From positions 186,001-250,000 of the forward strand of contig JBAMDO010000012.1 of the NCBI GenBank assembly GCA_037074765.1: a stretch of DNA of 64,000 bases, given 5' to 3'. A program made the translations under genes and the position numbers. Below, piece after piece: positions 24,801-36,461 of the stretch (the first letter of the stretch is position 1; every line of letters begins with the position of its first letter). This DNA is from Mansonella perstans. Its lineage: Eukaryota; Nematoda; Chromadorea; Rhabditida; Onchocercidae. Below the pieces are notes generated by a model. It did no database searches, was not told where the DNA came from, and saw nothing but the letters and a program-made list of their open reading frames with translations.

Positions 24801-25058
24801 ATGATTGATCAGATGTATGTCACTCTCAATTTATGAATCAGGTCATCTATCGTATCTTATGACTGACCAGTTCATAACTCATCATCTCAATTTTCAGGTC
24901 AATCATGGTCACTACCCATAGGCCAATCTCTAAGTGAAATCTAACGCATTATCCGAAGGATAGATGCTCTTGGACAGATTGAAAGTCACAATCATGCTAC
25001 TTTCTACTAAGTTTGAAAGCGAATTTCCAAGTGCACGGAAGAGCATTAATGCTTTTTT
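21828..25058. other. Gene-poor AT-rich stretch
   Basis: Contains the SOAT upstream region and several frames with no recognisable family, the longest at 22811-23191 (plus, 126 codons, overlapped by an 81-codon frame). No exon chain or motif supports a gene. A short direct repeat with ATTATTAGGAAAAT occurs nearby inside SOAT (about 20418-20455). Confidence 0.45.
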
Positions 25059-25178
25059 GTTCATTTTCCGGGTTGCTCTTCTAAGGAATCTTGTAAAGTG
25101 AGGTTGGTGCGAGGACAGCTGAACAGCGCGACTTTTAACATTTACGTTGACGACCTCGATCGAGTTCATCACCTATGA
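25059..25178 (+). mobile_element. Non-LTR retrotransposon reverse transcriptase relic
   Basis: One open frame of 39 codons, ending in TGA, reads like the catalytic core of a LINE-type reverse transcriptase: GCSSKES, then KVRLVRGQLNSATFNIYVDD, then LDRV. Known family pattern: a G-V-x-Q-G-x-x-L-S-P-x-L-F-N-x-Y-x-D-D block, where the two aspartates bind metal. Here FNIYVDDL is kept while the QG and SP positions have drifted. Flanking frames carry stops, so this is a dead fragment. The opposite strand also has an 80-codon frame (24930-25172), taken as its shadow. Confidence 0.5.
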
Positions 25179-27041
25179 TTGCGGTACCAATAATTGATCA
25201 GACAGTTTTGAACGTTGACTTGATTATCATCGTTAAAGCCTTCTCTTTTCTTTTCAAACTGTTGCTATTAATATTTTATATATCGGAATAAAGTTTCTTG
25301 TTATCATTAAGATGTTTGTAGAATAAACGGTAATCGTGAACTTATCGCCAGGACTGTTCACTATGATTTAGAAGTCCCAGCCCTTTTCTATTACTGAACC
25401 GTAAGAGGTGGGTGAAGTTTTCCTGACCTCAGGTAACCTAAGCCTAAGCTAATAATCTATTATTCCTGTTAATGAGTATAAGCTTATCGTCGAGTCCTAA
25501 AAAAAATTATGGTTTCATAAGTTATGAATTGTACAGCTTTAAAATCACGAAAAATTGATAGTTGTCATTATCGGTAATACTTACATCAAGTAAAATAATG
25601 AGAGTATAAAGAATTTTGCTACCATGTTTCTTCGCATAAATAATATTTCATTTTTTCTTTTTAGTCTCAAATCATGAAAACAGATTCAGTTGAAAAACCA
25701 TTGCCGATTACTGTACATCGTTTGACACTGTTGTTAAGAAAGATTCAGCTCACTTAAAACCACTGTTTGATACTTACTGACTGTTTGTAAATACTATGTG
25801 GTTCTTTTTCACCTAACGTAGCCAAGTGCAGTTTAAAACTTTTTTTCATAATACTTGTAGATAAGTCCGAATAATGTATTTTTTTAGGAAGCTACTAAAA
25901 AACACTTTTAAGATAACTTTGCGCGCTGTACAAAATCACTGAAAATACAAAGTTCTTAACGTGGTGGTGCATTGATTTTTAAGTCAATAAATTCTCGTAT
26001 TGAAAATTCATATTAAGAAAGCTGCATCAAACTAGCTGTTTTCAGCAGTTAAAATATTGTGAAACAGCAGCCTTCATTATGGAAAAATTAAGGGAACAAC
26101 TGTCGAGTACTGTCGTTGATCATTCTCCCACATTCCGATGTTAATCCATCTTCTGATGTCTATTCTCTATGCGTTTCTCATCTACATGGTAGTCAGCTAC
26201 TTTGATATTGATCGATTCGTGATAAAACAGTGATCTCAATGGAACAACAAGCATCGCCCTAAATTATCGCCGTAAAAATATTTGTATCGAGATTGAACTT
26301 TGCAGTTCAGAAGTATATACCAACTTTTTTTTCGCGTCACTGTTTTGTTTTTTGCACTTATAACAGATTTAACAAAATTACTATACATTTATTAACAAAT
26401 TAATCATAACCAAATGTTTTATTACTTGCTTAAATACATATTGTGACTTTTTGCTTACAATATTTGATTTCTAGCTTTTTTAGTTTATTAAAATTCGGTT
26501 TTTCTTTTTTGTTATAAATACACATATGACCTGTCGATATATGATTTTTTAAGCTGCCTAAACAAAAAACATATTCTCTAAATGTCTGTAGAGCTCACCT
26601 TCAGATGTATTTTGAAGAACTATTTTTCTATTTTTTTTTCTAAATATGAATGGCATTCATCCTTTTCAAACGTGGCTTCTTTTATCTTTAAAATTGTATT
26701 GTAATAAAGGAGCTACGATGTGCGATTTTTTGCATAATTGGCGTATGCTTTAATTATGCATAACAACTATATGCAGTTAGTTCTGTAATCTTTCCATAAG
26801 CAGTTAAGAGATAAACTATTCATTAATTGATTTCCGCTGTCATGCGATATCCAAACGCAGCAATTATTCTGATTTGATAGAAAAGAGACAAAGAAATTTT
26901 GAAGTGTCAGTATAGAAAGTACTGAATCAAATATAGGTGATATGCAACGCAGAATCTTCGATTGTCATAAAAAGTAGAAAATGGATCCAATCCATTACCT
27001 CACCATGCATACTGTATTTGATTCTCGTTTATTAATGGTTG
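25179..27041. other. Intergenic, no gene recognised
   Basis: AT-rich spacer downstream of the MBLAC1-like gene. Short frames only; no motif or exon chain seen. Confidence 0.5.
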
Positions 27042-28411
27042 CTAATAGCTATCGAGACAATTCAGTGCTCGTTTCATGTTACTCGTTATCCGAAATAGGG
27101 GTCCGTGTCCGGGAATAATGCAGTCAGCTAAGCACAGTGATCGCCTTCTAGATTCTTCTTGTTGTACTTCATTGGCTGCTAATTTTTTCCATATTGTCGG
27201 ATCTTTCATATCTTCCTTTCGTATAAATATGTCACCTTCAAAGAAATGAAAGTGGTGTTTAGCAGTAAAATGAAAATCTTTGCTTTTTTTGAACAAGAAA
27301 ATCCACGAATTTTAAACCATAAAAAATTTTAATTGGCGGAAAATCAATCCAATGTCGATTTATCGGTTAATATTTTTATCTGACATTGAGAATTTCCGTA
27401 TCCTCCTTACCCTTTCATTGTAAGTTGATTCTCTGAATGAATGAATGTCCAATAACAACAATCATATTAACACTTTCTGATCCCAGATTAATAAAGTAAT
27501 TTCAGCTTTCGTGTGAGAAGAATATCTGACGAAGTAAATATCAAATAATTAGAATTTTAGAGTTTCTAAGATACTGATCTCACCGGAAACAATGACAGTG
27601 CCAAAAAAGCTAGTATTGTTAATGAGGACAGAGATGTCGTCCGATGTATGACCCGGTGTTTTCAACAAATAAACATTTTTCGTTAATTTTTCAACTCCAT
27701 CCTGAAGTTTTTGCTTGATTTATTTCTATTAGGGAATAATTTTTGAAAAAAATTGATATTTGCTCATTTTATGCAAATTAGTTATTTTAGTAATTATTCT
27801 AGCATGAATGAATAGACACTACATGTGTTTCTCGTTACTTTCGGATCCGTAATATTTGGTTCCGTTATTGATTTAATGTCTTTCAATCAAAGTATTAATA
27901 ATTTAGAAGTAAAACCTCGAAAATTCTTGAAAAGTAGTGATGCGTCCCGACATGCATGAATCTCCCAGCATAATGAAATGCATCTGGAAAATGGTTAGTG
28001 TTCCCAGAATGATCAGGATGTCCATGAGTAGTCACGACATGACCGATGGAGGGCGGTGGAGCACCAAGCTCACTTAGTCCTGTAACAAAAATATTGAAAT
28101 TAGAAGCACCGGACTAAATGTTAACGTCTTTAGCCTTTAAATATTTTTAAATATTGAAAAAATACATGTACATGTAGGAAGTAATTATAATTGATTGAGT
28201 TCATTGTAATATCGCATGTTTATAAAGACGAACTTTGCAGTATCCAAGTACGTCCATTGATATCAGTAGAAAGCCCGGTGTCCACTAGAATTTTTTCTCC
28301 ATCATCAGTTACAAGTGTAATTGAGGACACAAATCCGTAATCATTTTCACTGTTCTGCACAATGGAACCCTGAAGAATATACCAGTTTAGATTTATAATG
28401 TTATTGAACAT
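27042..28411 (-). CDS. MBLAC1/SWIP-10-like metallo-beta-lactamase domain protein
   Basis: Small single-domain metallo-beta-lactamase hydrolase of the MBLAC1 group; in C. elegans the relative SWIP-10 acts in glia and protects dopamine neurons. Exons: 28234-28411, 27916-28079, 27584-27701, 27042-27235, all joining in phase, about 217 residues. The ATG at 28411 gives a start followed by WYILQGSIV, which lines up with the family N-terminus. Landmarks: KILVDTG; the metal-binding block THGHPDHSGN (HxHxDH); LLKTPGHTSDDISVL; IVSGDIFIR; and a final CIIPGHGPLFR, the last metal histidine region. The order and spacing are those of MBLAC1 (266 residues in human). An open frame continues upstream of the ATG without another Met. 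Confidence 0.88.
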
Positions 28412-29339
28412 TACCCCAACCAAACCAAATTCTAGGATTCCACTGTGGCAGATGTTGCTTTTTGCGACTGCTTGATTGTATGCATGCAATAAACCTAGAC
28501 CTCATTAATTGCATGTTAATTGCCCATTTGAATGCATAAATACTTGTTACGATAAGCGTCACCTGCTTATCATATGTACAACCGATCTTCTTGTTTATTT
28601 TATTTTAATAAGTAATTACTAGTCTTTTATTTCCTCTTTTAGTAATTCTTAATTTTGAAAAATGGAGATGGTAATTAACTCACTTCTCTGATGATATAAA
28701 TCATTGGGTTCTCACTTGTATGCGTTTCAGATGTCGATAATGCTGTTTCTGATAGTACCATATCATCGTTTACCTTTTCGCGCTTAGTAACGAGAATTGA
28801 TGCTAAAATCTCATGAGGGTATCGATTACTCCCTTTTCAATGCTTAATTTATTTTGTTCCAGTTTTTTGGAATCAAAAATATAAAATTTACCAAATGTAT
28901 AAAGATAATGCTATTGCCTTCAGATCTTCATTTCTTTTTTTTTGACTCAATCAAATATTTCTAGGCATTTTTATCATTTTTATTTAATTCATCCAAATGA
29001 TTTTTCAAATGTCGTAAAAAACTAAGCAAACCTTGATTTCTTCCGGGTAGGTTGCCATCTTCGAACATCTTTTTTGCATCTCTTATTTCAGAACTTCTAG
29101 AAGAGAAAACAATACCATTTAGTAAATATAGCATGTTTTGATAAGAATTAAGATTTATGGATGTGCGTTAGCAACAGTTACGATCTTTACTGTTTCCTAA
29201 ATGATTCCTTTTTCAGCCTATTTAAAAGAGAAAAACTGAAAACACTAGATGTCAAGGAAGTTTATAAATCGACAGGATGGACGCTGTATTAGTTTTTGCT
29301 TTTTTCTTTTACCTTCCCCACCAAAACCTCAGGGAACGT
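28412..29339. other. Intergenic, no gene recognised
   Basis: Spacer between the MBLAC1-like gene and the next minus-strand gene. AT-rich, no coding signal recognised. Confidence 0.5.
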
Positions 29340-30799
29340 CTAATTGAAAGAGTACTTGGAAATCGTATAGCTGCTTTCTGGTCTCCAGCCCGAATTCATG
29401 CGGCTATAAACAGTCTCAGTAGGTTTCAAATCCGATACACTGAATGGATTTTGTTGAAACGAAGATCGAACTGTTTCTTCCGGTAGTGAATCATTTTTAA
29501 TTCTTACAGTTTGTTTCATTTCGCTTTTCTTCGAAATATGGATTTTCTTTGCTTTTCGTTTATCAATCATTTGCTAAAAATCAGATTGTACTGTTTTCTA
29601 AAATTTAATCAGAACAATTTGCTCATACCGGTATTTCTAATCTGTCCTTTGAAACAACTGATGGGATATGAAAAGGAATGAGTCGAGCGTAAATTGTTTC
29701 GATTGCAGCGAGAAATATGGAAATTTTTACTTGCAACAGCGATGCGAGCCGTTTGAAATCAAATTGAGCTTTTCCAGTATCATTTCCAAGTTGTCGGAAA
29801 TATGCTTTTGCTTTAGTTGTTGCTAATTGAGATGTTAGTGCTGCTGTTGTTAATGAAGACATTGTTGTAGCTGATAAGAATGCTCTTGATTTCATGTTTC
29901 TTGTCGGTAGAGCAGAAGAAATCGGAATGATTTTTGAGCCACCACCAGTCGTCATGTTAAACTGGAAAGTAAGCTAGATGAAACAGGAAAAATACAAATA
30001 GTCAAATTAGAAAGTAATTCAAAACTCTTGAGAAGGAAGTTTTAATTAATCAGAAAACATTGATTTTTATAAGCATATTTAGCAAAAATTTTGTTTAAAG
30101 ATTAATTTTTATAATTCGATCTTCCACAGTTTGAAATAAGTAACTTGATAATTCAGAACTTTTATTAGTATTCGTACTTTTCCTTGTGCTCTCAGTTACT
30201 GTCAAGAGTAGGAGATTGACCAGGATTAAATTTGTAAATGAAAAGCACAGGTTTTCCAATTATGTCCTATTGCATCAGTCTTTCAAATTCAACTCAAAAA
30301 AAGCAAACGACTGACATAACCGCCAATCTTGACAACATTTGGATTCGCTTCTGCAATTTCAGTGAAAGTATTGGCGATTGTCGAGGTGCTTCTTGTATCG
30401 CTGTCAGACTGACCGATGAATATTCCATCAAATGGTAACTTGGAAACAGAACCCTTTCCACGCCGAACGAAATCACGAAGCCAGTTTTCTCCGTGATCAT
30501 TCAGTGATTTTGGAGATTTCGACTGGCCAACGGCAACTTAAATTTAAATCAGTTTATAGCTTGATTCGCTCAAGTTGGAGTAAATAAAAATTCTCACATT
30601 TTCAGGTCAATTTCCCTCGGGCCATTTTGGTTTGGTATGCAGTGTAAGGAATGGATTATCTGATATTAATGATTGAAAAATTAAATTTTAAAGATAATTT
30701 TTTGGTTGGCGAAGATCAGAACTTACTTTGCTGCAGAACTACTGATTGAACGATAAGCAAAGAGAAAATGACTAGATGAGATGAAGTAGTACAAGACAT
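29340..30799 (-). CDS. Secreted or type I protein of unknown function
   Basis: Four exons join in phase: 30727-30799, 30316-30536, 29629-29973, 29340-29573; about 290 residues. Exon 1 starts MSCTTSSHLVIFSLLIVQS, a typical signal peptide. Exon 2 is polar (SKSPKSLNDHGENWLRDFV, KLPFDGIFIGQSDSD). Exon 3 is rich in Ser, Thr and Ala, with SALPTRNMKSRAFLSATTM and a moderately hydrophobic stretch ISIFLAAIETIY. The last exon is basic (MIDKRKAKKIHISKK) and ends TISKYSFN. Very few cysteines. I recognise no family. An alternative exon in the first intron (30542-30603) would put an in-frame TGA into the message, so it is left out. The acceptor of exon 2 (ATTTAAG) is weak. Confidence 0.55.
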
Positions 30800-32413
30800 C
30801 GCCTCAAACGATTGTACAACTATCATTCAAATCACCCCAAACTAAAAATAGGTCAGATCTGTCAGTTCGCTTTGATTGTATGGACCAAACATAAAAGGTA
30901 AGTGTTAGTAATTGTGTGTGCAGCGCATATAATTGGTATTTGTGCCATCAAATTGGTTTTTGAATAGCTGAGGGATATATTTGAATTCTCTAATATCTGA
31001 TTCTTACCTTTCCGAGATTGTCGGATCCTTCATACCATTAAATTCATCTTCAATTTCTTAATTGTTCCTTTTTCTTTTCAATTATCATCTGAATAAAAGT
31101 TCGACTTCTTAATTTCACGTTACAAACTCATTACTTTTGAGATTTGAAAATTGCTCAATTACCATGTTAAATGCAGAATTTATAATAAGCTTCAAGAAAT
31201 TTACTTATATAAATTAAAAACAAAGCCGAAAAATGATGAAAGATGTGTAGAAAAATGTCAAATAATTGTTTTTCCAGTTTTCTTCAGACTTGTTATCTTT
31301 AATGACAATTCGGATTTCACATGGCTCTCATATAACCATTCTCATAAAGCAAGCTTCCTCGAAATTATTAAAATAATCAATCGGCAACATAAAAATAAGT
31401 ACAGAATTCAAGACGATATCTGAAATCTTCATAAAAAGAACTCATTTCTATCGTATACAAAGAGTTAGGCATAATTTTCATGAAAAATTTGAGACATAAT
31501 TGGTTTAATAACTGTCTGTTATGTTCAATAATTCCAGAATATAATAATGCACCAACATAAAATGATAAATGTATCCACAGTAAAAATAAAATTTGATTCC
31601 ATCGACAAAATTTTTTGTTATTCATTTGAAATGTTTCGTGAAAATATGGCGATAGGAAATATTCAAATAGCCTTGAATTTTTGCATCAAAATTATGCAAA
31701 AATCGGTTTTCAGGAGGCAACTTTAGAAGTTCGCGTTAAAATGACGTCTGGAATTCGGAATGAAAATTCGAAAACTTCAGGAATGTCACTGATATTCAAA
31801 ATGTAATATGAATTGAATTGCCTTGGTGTAATTTAAAATATTTTTTAAATAAATTAAAAGAAATACTGCACAAATCAAATCTAAAAATGAAATGTCAACA
31901 GATTCATATGAATTAAAGAAATGTAATGCAAGGAAGGAATGAATTTCATGAGAAAGGCCTTCGACATACTTGGACAGAGTCCCTCTCTCTTTAACCTACT
32001 GCTGCCATAAATCCCAAAGTAATTTCGGGGCGAGCATTGTTATACTTCAGTCAATAATTGGCCTAAAGAAAAAACAATCATTCCAATGATAAATGGCTAG
32101 TGGTTTTAAATCCTTATATCCAAATATCACGACCACTTGAAATTACATTTTACAAAATCACAGTTCTTGTAATCCTGGTAATTAGAGAGTCTGAAAAGTT
32201 TTCTGTAAGCAAACCTTACAGAAAAGCTACATTTTATCTTATCACCAAAAATTGAGCTTGTAAACTTCAAAATGTATTGTAAGCAAACAATTCCATCTCA
32301 GATTTTTAATTCAAAATGAAATAATACACTTAAAATGTTTCGACATTCCTGAAGTAAATCAAAAAGAACGATTTGAAAATTTTTCGTTTACAAGGGAACA
32401 TTTTTCGAATAAT
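30800..32413. other. Intergenic, no gene recognised
   Basis: Upstream flank of the secreted-protein gene. Holds an 82-codon minus-strand frame (31377-31625) and a 90-codon plus-strand frame (31151-31423) without motifs. No gene supported. Confidence 0.45.
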
Positions 32414-35135
32414 TTACTCCACAATGCAATCATCAGAAGGCTGATACCAGTCACAAAATTGGAAGCTTTTTGGCCAACCGACACGCATTGTTTGAAGTTT
32501 CTGAACACATGTGCCGACGGATCTAAAATTAGATGGCACATATTCTCAAATAAGTGTTCAAGTTGCAGTGCTTTCCACTTGATTTGAATCTTGAAGTTTC
32601 CATTCAAAGGTATAGAAGCAATCGGCAATATCAACCAAGCAGACAATTGAAAGTGCAAAACGGAAGTACGGAAATACTTACGAGTGAAATGGTCTGCCAA
32701 AAAGATGACATCTTGGACAAAGTGCAACTATTTGCTGTGACAAAACTGTTTGATTTATGAGTGCTGTGATGTTTGGTATAAGCACCTCAAATTTCATTTA
32801 AATAACCAAATCAAAATGGAAATAATTGATGATTTCGCTTAAATAAATGCAGAAAATTATATGACAAAAAAGTTTTTGGAACGAGAAAAGTATTTTTTTA
32901 TTTGGTTAGAAATCACTCAATAATGCAGTAATGTGATACTTCCATCCTTCAAAGCAACTGAATTCATTTTAATTGCTTTTGAGCTATTTTTCATTTCCAT
33001 GTTTCCATATGGCAATTAACTAAGCATAAAAAGGCTAAGATATTAAGCGTAGGCTAACAGATTTAAGTAATTAAGAAATTCTTAGCTGTCTAAAATTTAT
33101 ATGTGATTCAGTTAATCAACTTAATGTGAAGTGAAGCTATAATGAAGACATTTAGCCAGAAAATTTATTTTTTCTTGTAAAACGAACAATTTTGAAGCAC
33201 CTTAATAAATAAATCGCTTGAAATTCCTTCATTTTCGCGTACCGGGATACCCCGCAACCCTTCGCATTGTTCGTAAGGCAAGTTTGTTAAATTGCTGCAT
33301 TTCACATTTTGGTCGAAACATTTTGTCTAAAACTCGGTAATTATAGAAAGTAAAAAAGATTTTTTGTTTTACGGATGACATCACTTAGTTTCATTGCATT
33401 CAGTAAACAACATACTGTGATGCTTATTAAATGAATTAGTATATTATTATTTTGATATTTTATTGTATTTAAACAGAACGGAATTCCTAATTGTATCCGG
33501 AAAAAAAATTTGGAGGCTTTTGGGGTAGATGATCTAGATCTTAGGGGAAGGAATAATAAAATACTACAAGATTCATGTATGCAGTTTCTTTATATATAAT
33601 TTTTGAATTTAAACTTTCTTCAGAAGATCTGGAAATATAATATTCTTGATAATAGATTGTTCTCTTCATGAGACACAAAAACTTTTCTAGAACTGAAGAA
33701 ATTTTCTGTCTTATTCTAAATTAGCGTTCTTCACGGTCTCTAAGCCTTAAGCAAATAAATAAAATTCGCTAATAATTTAAATAATTTAGGAAAATAATAA
33801 TATAATTATTAAGGAATAATCGATATAAAATTCCAAGATACAGGATTTCCGGAAAAAAATTTAGATTTGACAAATTTCTTTTCTTTTTTCGCGATTAGAC
33901 CGAGATCTTGGAAGGAGAAAGTCTGCATCTCTGTTGTTAAAAGTTGGGAGATCCAACCAGTAATAAATCAGTTATAAGTGACTAATATAATGATACTGAA
34001 GAGGTAAGATATCTAACATCTAGAATTTAAACTGTAAGTGCTATACTTTGCAAAATTTGCAAAATTTTTGCGTATATCTCATTTTGTATTGTAAATGTAA
34101 CTGGAAGAAGTACGGCATTACATGGTTGTGAATAATTGACAGATTTATGATGGGATATGATTCCAGAAATATCCTAAAATATGCTGGGAAAACAACTAGA
34201 TTAAGTTTTCACAGATCAGATTTATGTGAAACATAACTAACAGTAATCTAATCTTTTGCATGCGTTTATATTTTATCTCGAAAATACGCTAACTTTCATG
34301 TGTGATGCTTTTTATTTAATTCAGTAAGTTTGAAGTAAACTTGTTACCCGGTGACTTAAATCAACACATGTTGCATCAAGACTATTCAGCACTCTCAGTG
34401 GTCGATGTACGAATGTAGTACTGCCACAGTCATTACATTGCTCCTGAATAATTATATGAAGTCGAAAATTTTCGGCATTTTTTCAAGATTTTTTTGAACA
34501 AAAAGTGCAAAGTTTTTATGATACTTATTAAGTATTTATGAAGACATAATTATATCCTAAGTTATTCTAACCATTCTTCATTCGATAATTCTATCGTAAT
34601 GCTTGTAGACAGTCTCTTACTGCACTTTTTTGTATTATTATATAACGAACTAACAACGTCAGCTTCGACACTGAAATTGTAGATGCAATGAAAGAAATTG
34701 ATCCGATTCGCATAAGGTGAAAGAATTTTGTTTTCTTTACGAATAGTGCGTAATTCATTCTGGAACATAACATTGTGTGGAAATGCCGATCACGTGTTGA
34801 AAAGATATTTCGGTCCGAGAATGAACAAGAATAAACAAGGAGATGACGAACAGAAGGAAGAAATTTAGCGAAAGATCATTTGATCCCTCCATAAATTCTT
34901 TTTGTGAAGAAGAGCTAAATATAAATGAAAACATTAAACTAAAGTCTTCAGAAAGTTTGAAATCCCTTCTCTTTTTGAAAAATTAAAACGAACCACAGAT
35001 GATTTGTAAGATTTAATAACACCAAGAAGTACGAGGACAAGAAGTGCTGCAATTGTAAATAAAATGCCTGTTATGTATGAACACTGTTTACGTTGTAGTA
35101 TAAATGGCAATGGGCGATTAATCTTACTGCTGCGC
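32414..35135 (-). CDS. Putative type II membrane protein with Frizzled-like cysteine-rich domain (tentative)
   Basis: Four segments join in phase. 34940-35135, after ACTTTAG, gives a polar leader (SSKINRPLPFILQRKQCSY), a strong span (GILFTIAALLVLVLLGVI) and a basic tail. 33201-33326, after GTTTTAG, encodes CFDQNVKCSNLTNLPYEQCE. 32682-32734 has LCPRC. 32414-32522, after AATTTTAG, ends VGWPKSFQFCDWYQPSDDCI and a stop. Frizzled-type cysteine-rich domains keep C-x-C-x-LPY early and a WP ... C ... P ... D-x-C-I end, which is what is seen, although several usual cysteines are missing. A type II protein with such a domain would recall MFRP or corin. The N-terminal exon is not found. It could also be a decayed copy: a second reading of 32523-32590 (ending LRICAI) is Frizzled-like but in another frame. 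Confidence 0.38.
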
Positions 35136-35993
35136 CTAAAGTAAGTAAATATGACAAAATAATTCTGGCCTGCAATAACACTTACTAAATCCTGATAATA
35201 ACTACAATGAGGAATTTACTCAAAAACCAAAACCATATTGAAAAAAATCAAAGGCAGAATAATCAATAAATAGAAAGGAAAAAAAATGCTACTCATCTGG
35301 TTTCTGCAATAATTAGTGTCACTTAATTTAAATTAAATGGAAAATTAATTTCCCAAATTCACTCACATCTGATGCAATACAACCAGATACGAATGTATAT
35401 TTTCAACACAAAATGTTTTTCTTCTTGATTCAAATTCTAAACAAAAATAATGAAGAATATTTACATATTCAATTTGGCAATCTGTTCATTTTGAAGCAGT
35501 TGTCATGAACTTGGTCGATTATTATTATTTTTGAATTTGCACTTGATTGTATCATAAATGATAGAAAAAGCGGAGTTGCTTATGCTCATTGTAGTGGAAA
35601 ATAATTTTATCAGTGCGAAAAACAATAATTACGAAAAAACTTCATTGTTATTCATTTGTTTGCTTGTTATCGTCTTTAACATCTGATTTGTTCCTGCATT
35701 TGATACTGCTCCTATTATACAAAAAGATCAAGATTGCTTCCATTTACATCTCAAATTCCTTTGTTAACATTAATTTAAAAAAAACTGAAATCTTATTTTA
35801 AAATTATCAGTAATCAACAACTTTCATTTCGTTCAAAAAACCAAATAGAATTAAATGAAACGTCTGGATGGATTTGAAAATAAGAAATAAGAGCTTTTCA
35901 CATTCAAGATTGGATATGAACTTCAAATTGATATTATGTTATCAACTTATTGAAGTCCAAAAAAATTAACTTAAATTTCATGATTTCAATTCT

Positions 35994-36170
35994 TTACATT
36001 CCTGCACATAATAGAACATGATTAGAATCAGGCGCAAATATTGTCGATATAATTATAATGACAATAAACAAAGTTTTAGAAATACGACATTGAGCACATC
36101 TTGTCTCGACTGGAGGCTTATTCGAACATTTGAATACGTCGAGACAACATCTCAACAGTAAGGCACCCAT
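35994..36170 (-). CDS. Small Cys-rich membrane ORF (58 codons), tentative
   Basis: ATG-to-stop frame of 58 codons: a cysteine-rich, partly basic leader (RCCLDVFKCSNKPP, then CAQC) followed by one hydrophobic span (TLFIVIIIISTIFA) and a short tail ending LLCAGM. Cysteines next to a span could be lipid-modified, but that is inference. A GTTCTA after the span might act as a donor, making this the 5' exon of a longer gene. It lies between profilin and the Frizzled-like gene on the same strand. It may be a chance frame. Confidence 0.25.
   Translation of the reverse strand: MGALLLRCCLDVFKCSNKPPVETRCAQCRISKTLFIVIIIISTIFAPDSNHVLLCAGM
36101..36147. repeat. Inverted repeat, 10-bp arms
   Basis: TTGTCTCGAC at 36101-36110 and its exact reverse complement GTCGAGACAA at 36138-36147, 27 nt apart. 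It falls inside the small Cys-rich ORF. Confidence 0.6.
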
Positions 36171-36461
36171 ATCTTATTGAACTGCAATGTGTTTTCTTTT
36201 TTTATAGATATTGCAAGCATTTTTGGCAATAATTTCTTTGAATTCTTCATTTTCATCTTTTTTGAGTTAAAAAAGAATAACAGAAATTTCAGCAGGAAAT
36301 TTGGCAAAAATCTGCTTCAATCTGTTGTTGTAAAATCTGCCAAATACCTTTCTGTCAAATTTTCTTTGGGGTTCCCCTTAGTTGTTTCAAAATTCGAATT
36401 GTAAAGTTTATAAAATGAAAAGTTACCATTAAGCAAAAGAGGGAGAGATTAGCAAATCTAT

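Noticed and set aside
24930..25172. 80-codon minus-strand frame
   Set aside because: Lies opposite the reverse transcriptase relic; taken as its antisense shadow.
32359..32727. 122-codon minus-strand frame
   Set aside because: No family resemblance; two Frizzled-like exons lie in other frames here, so this is likely a shadow frame crossing an intron.
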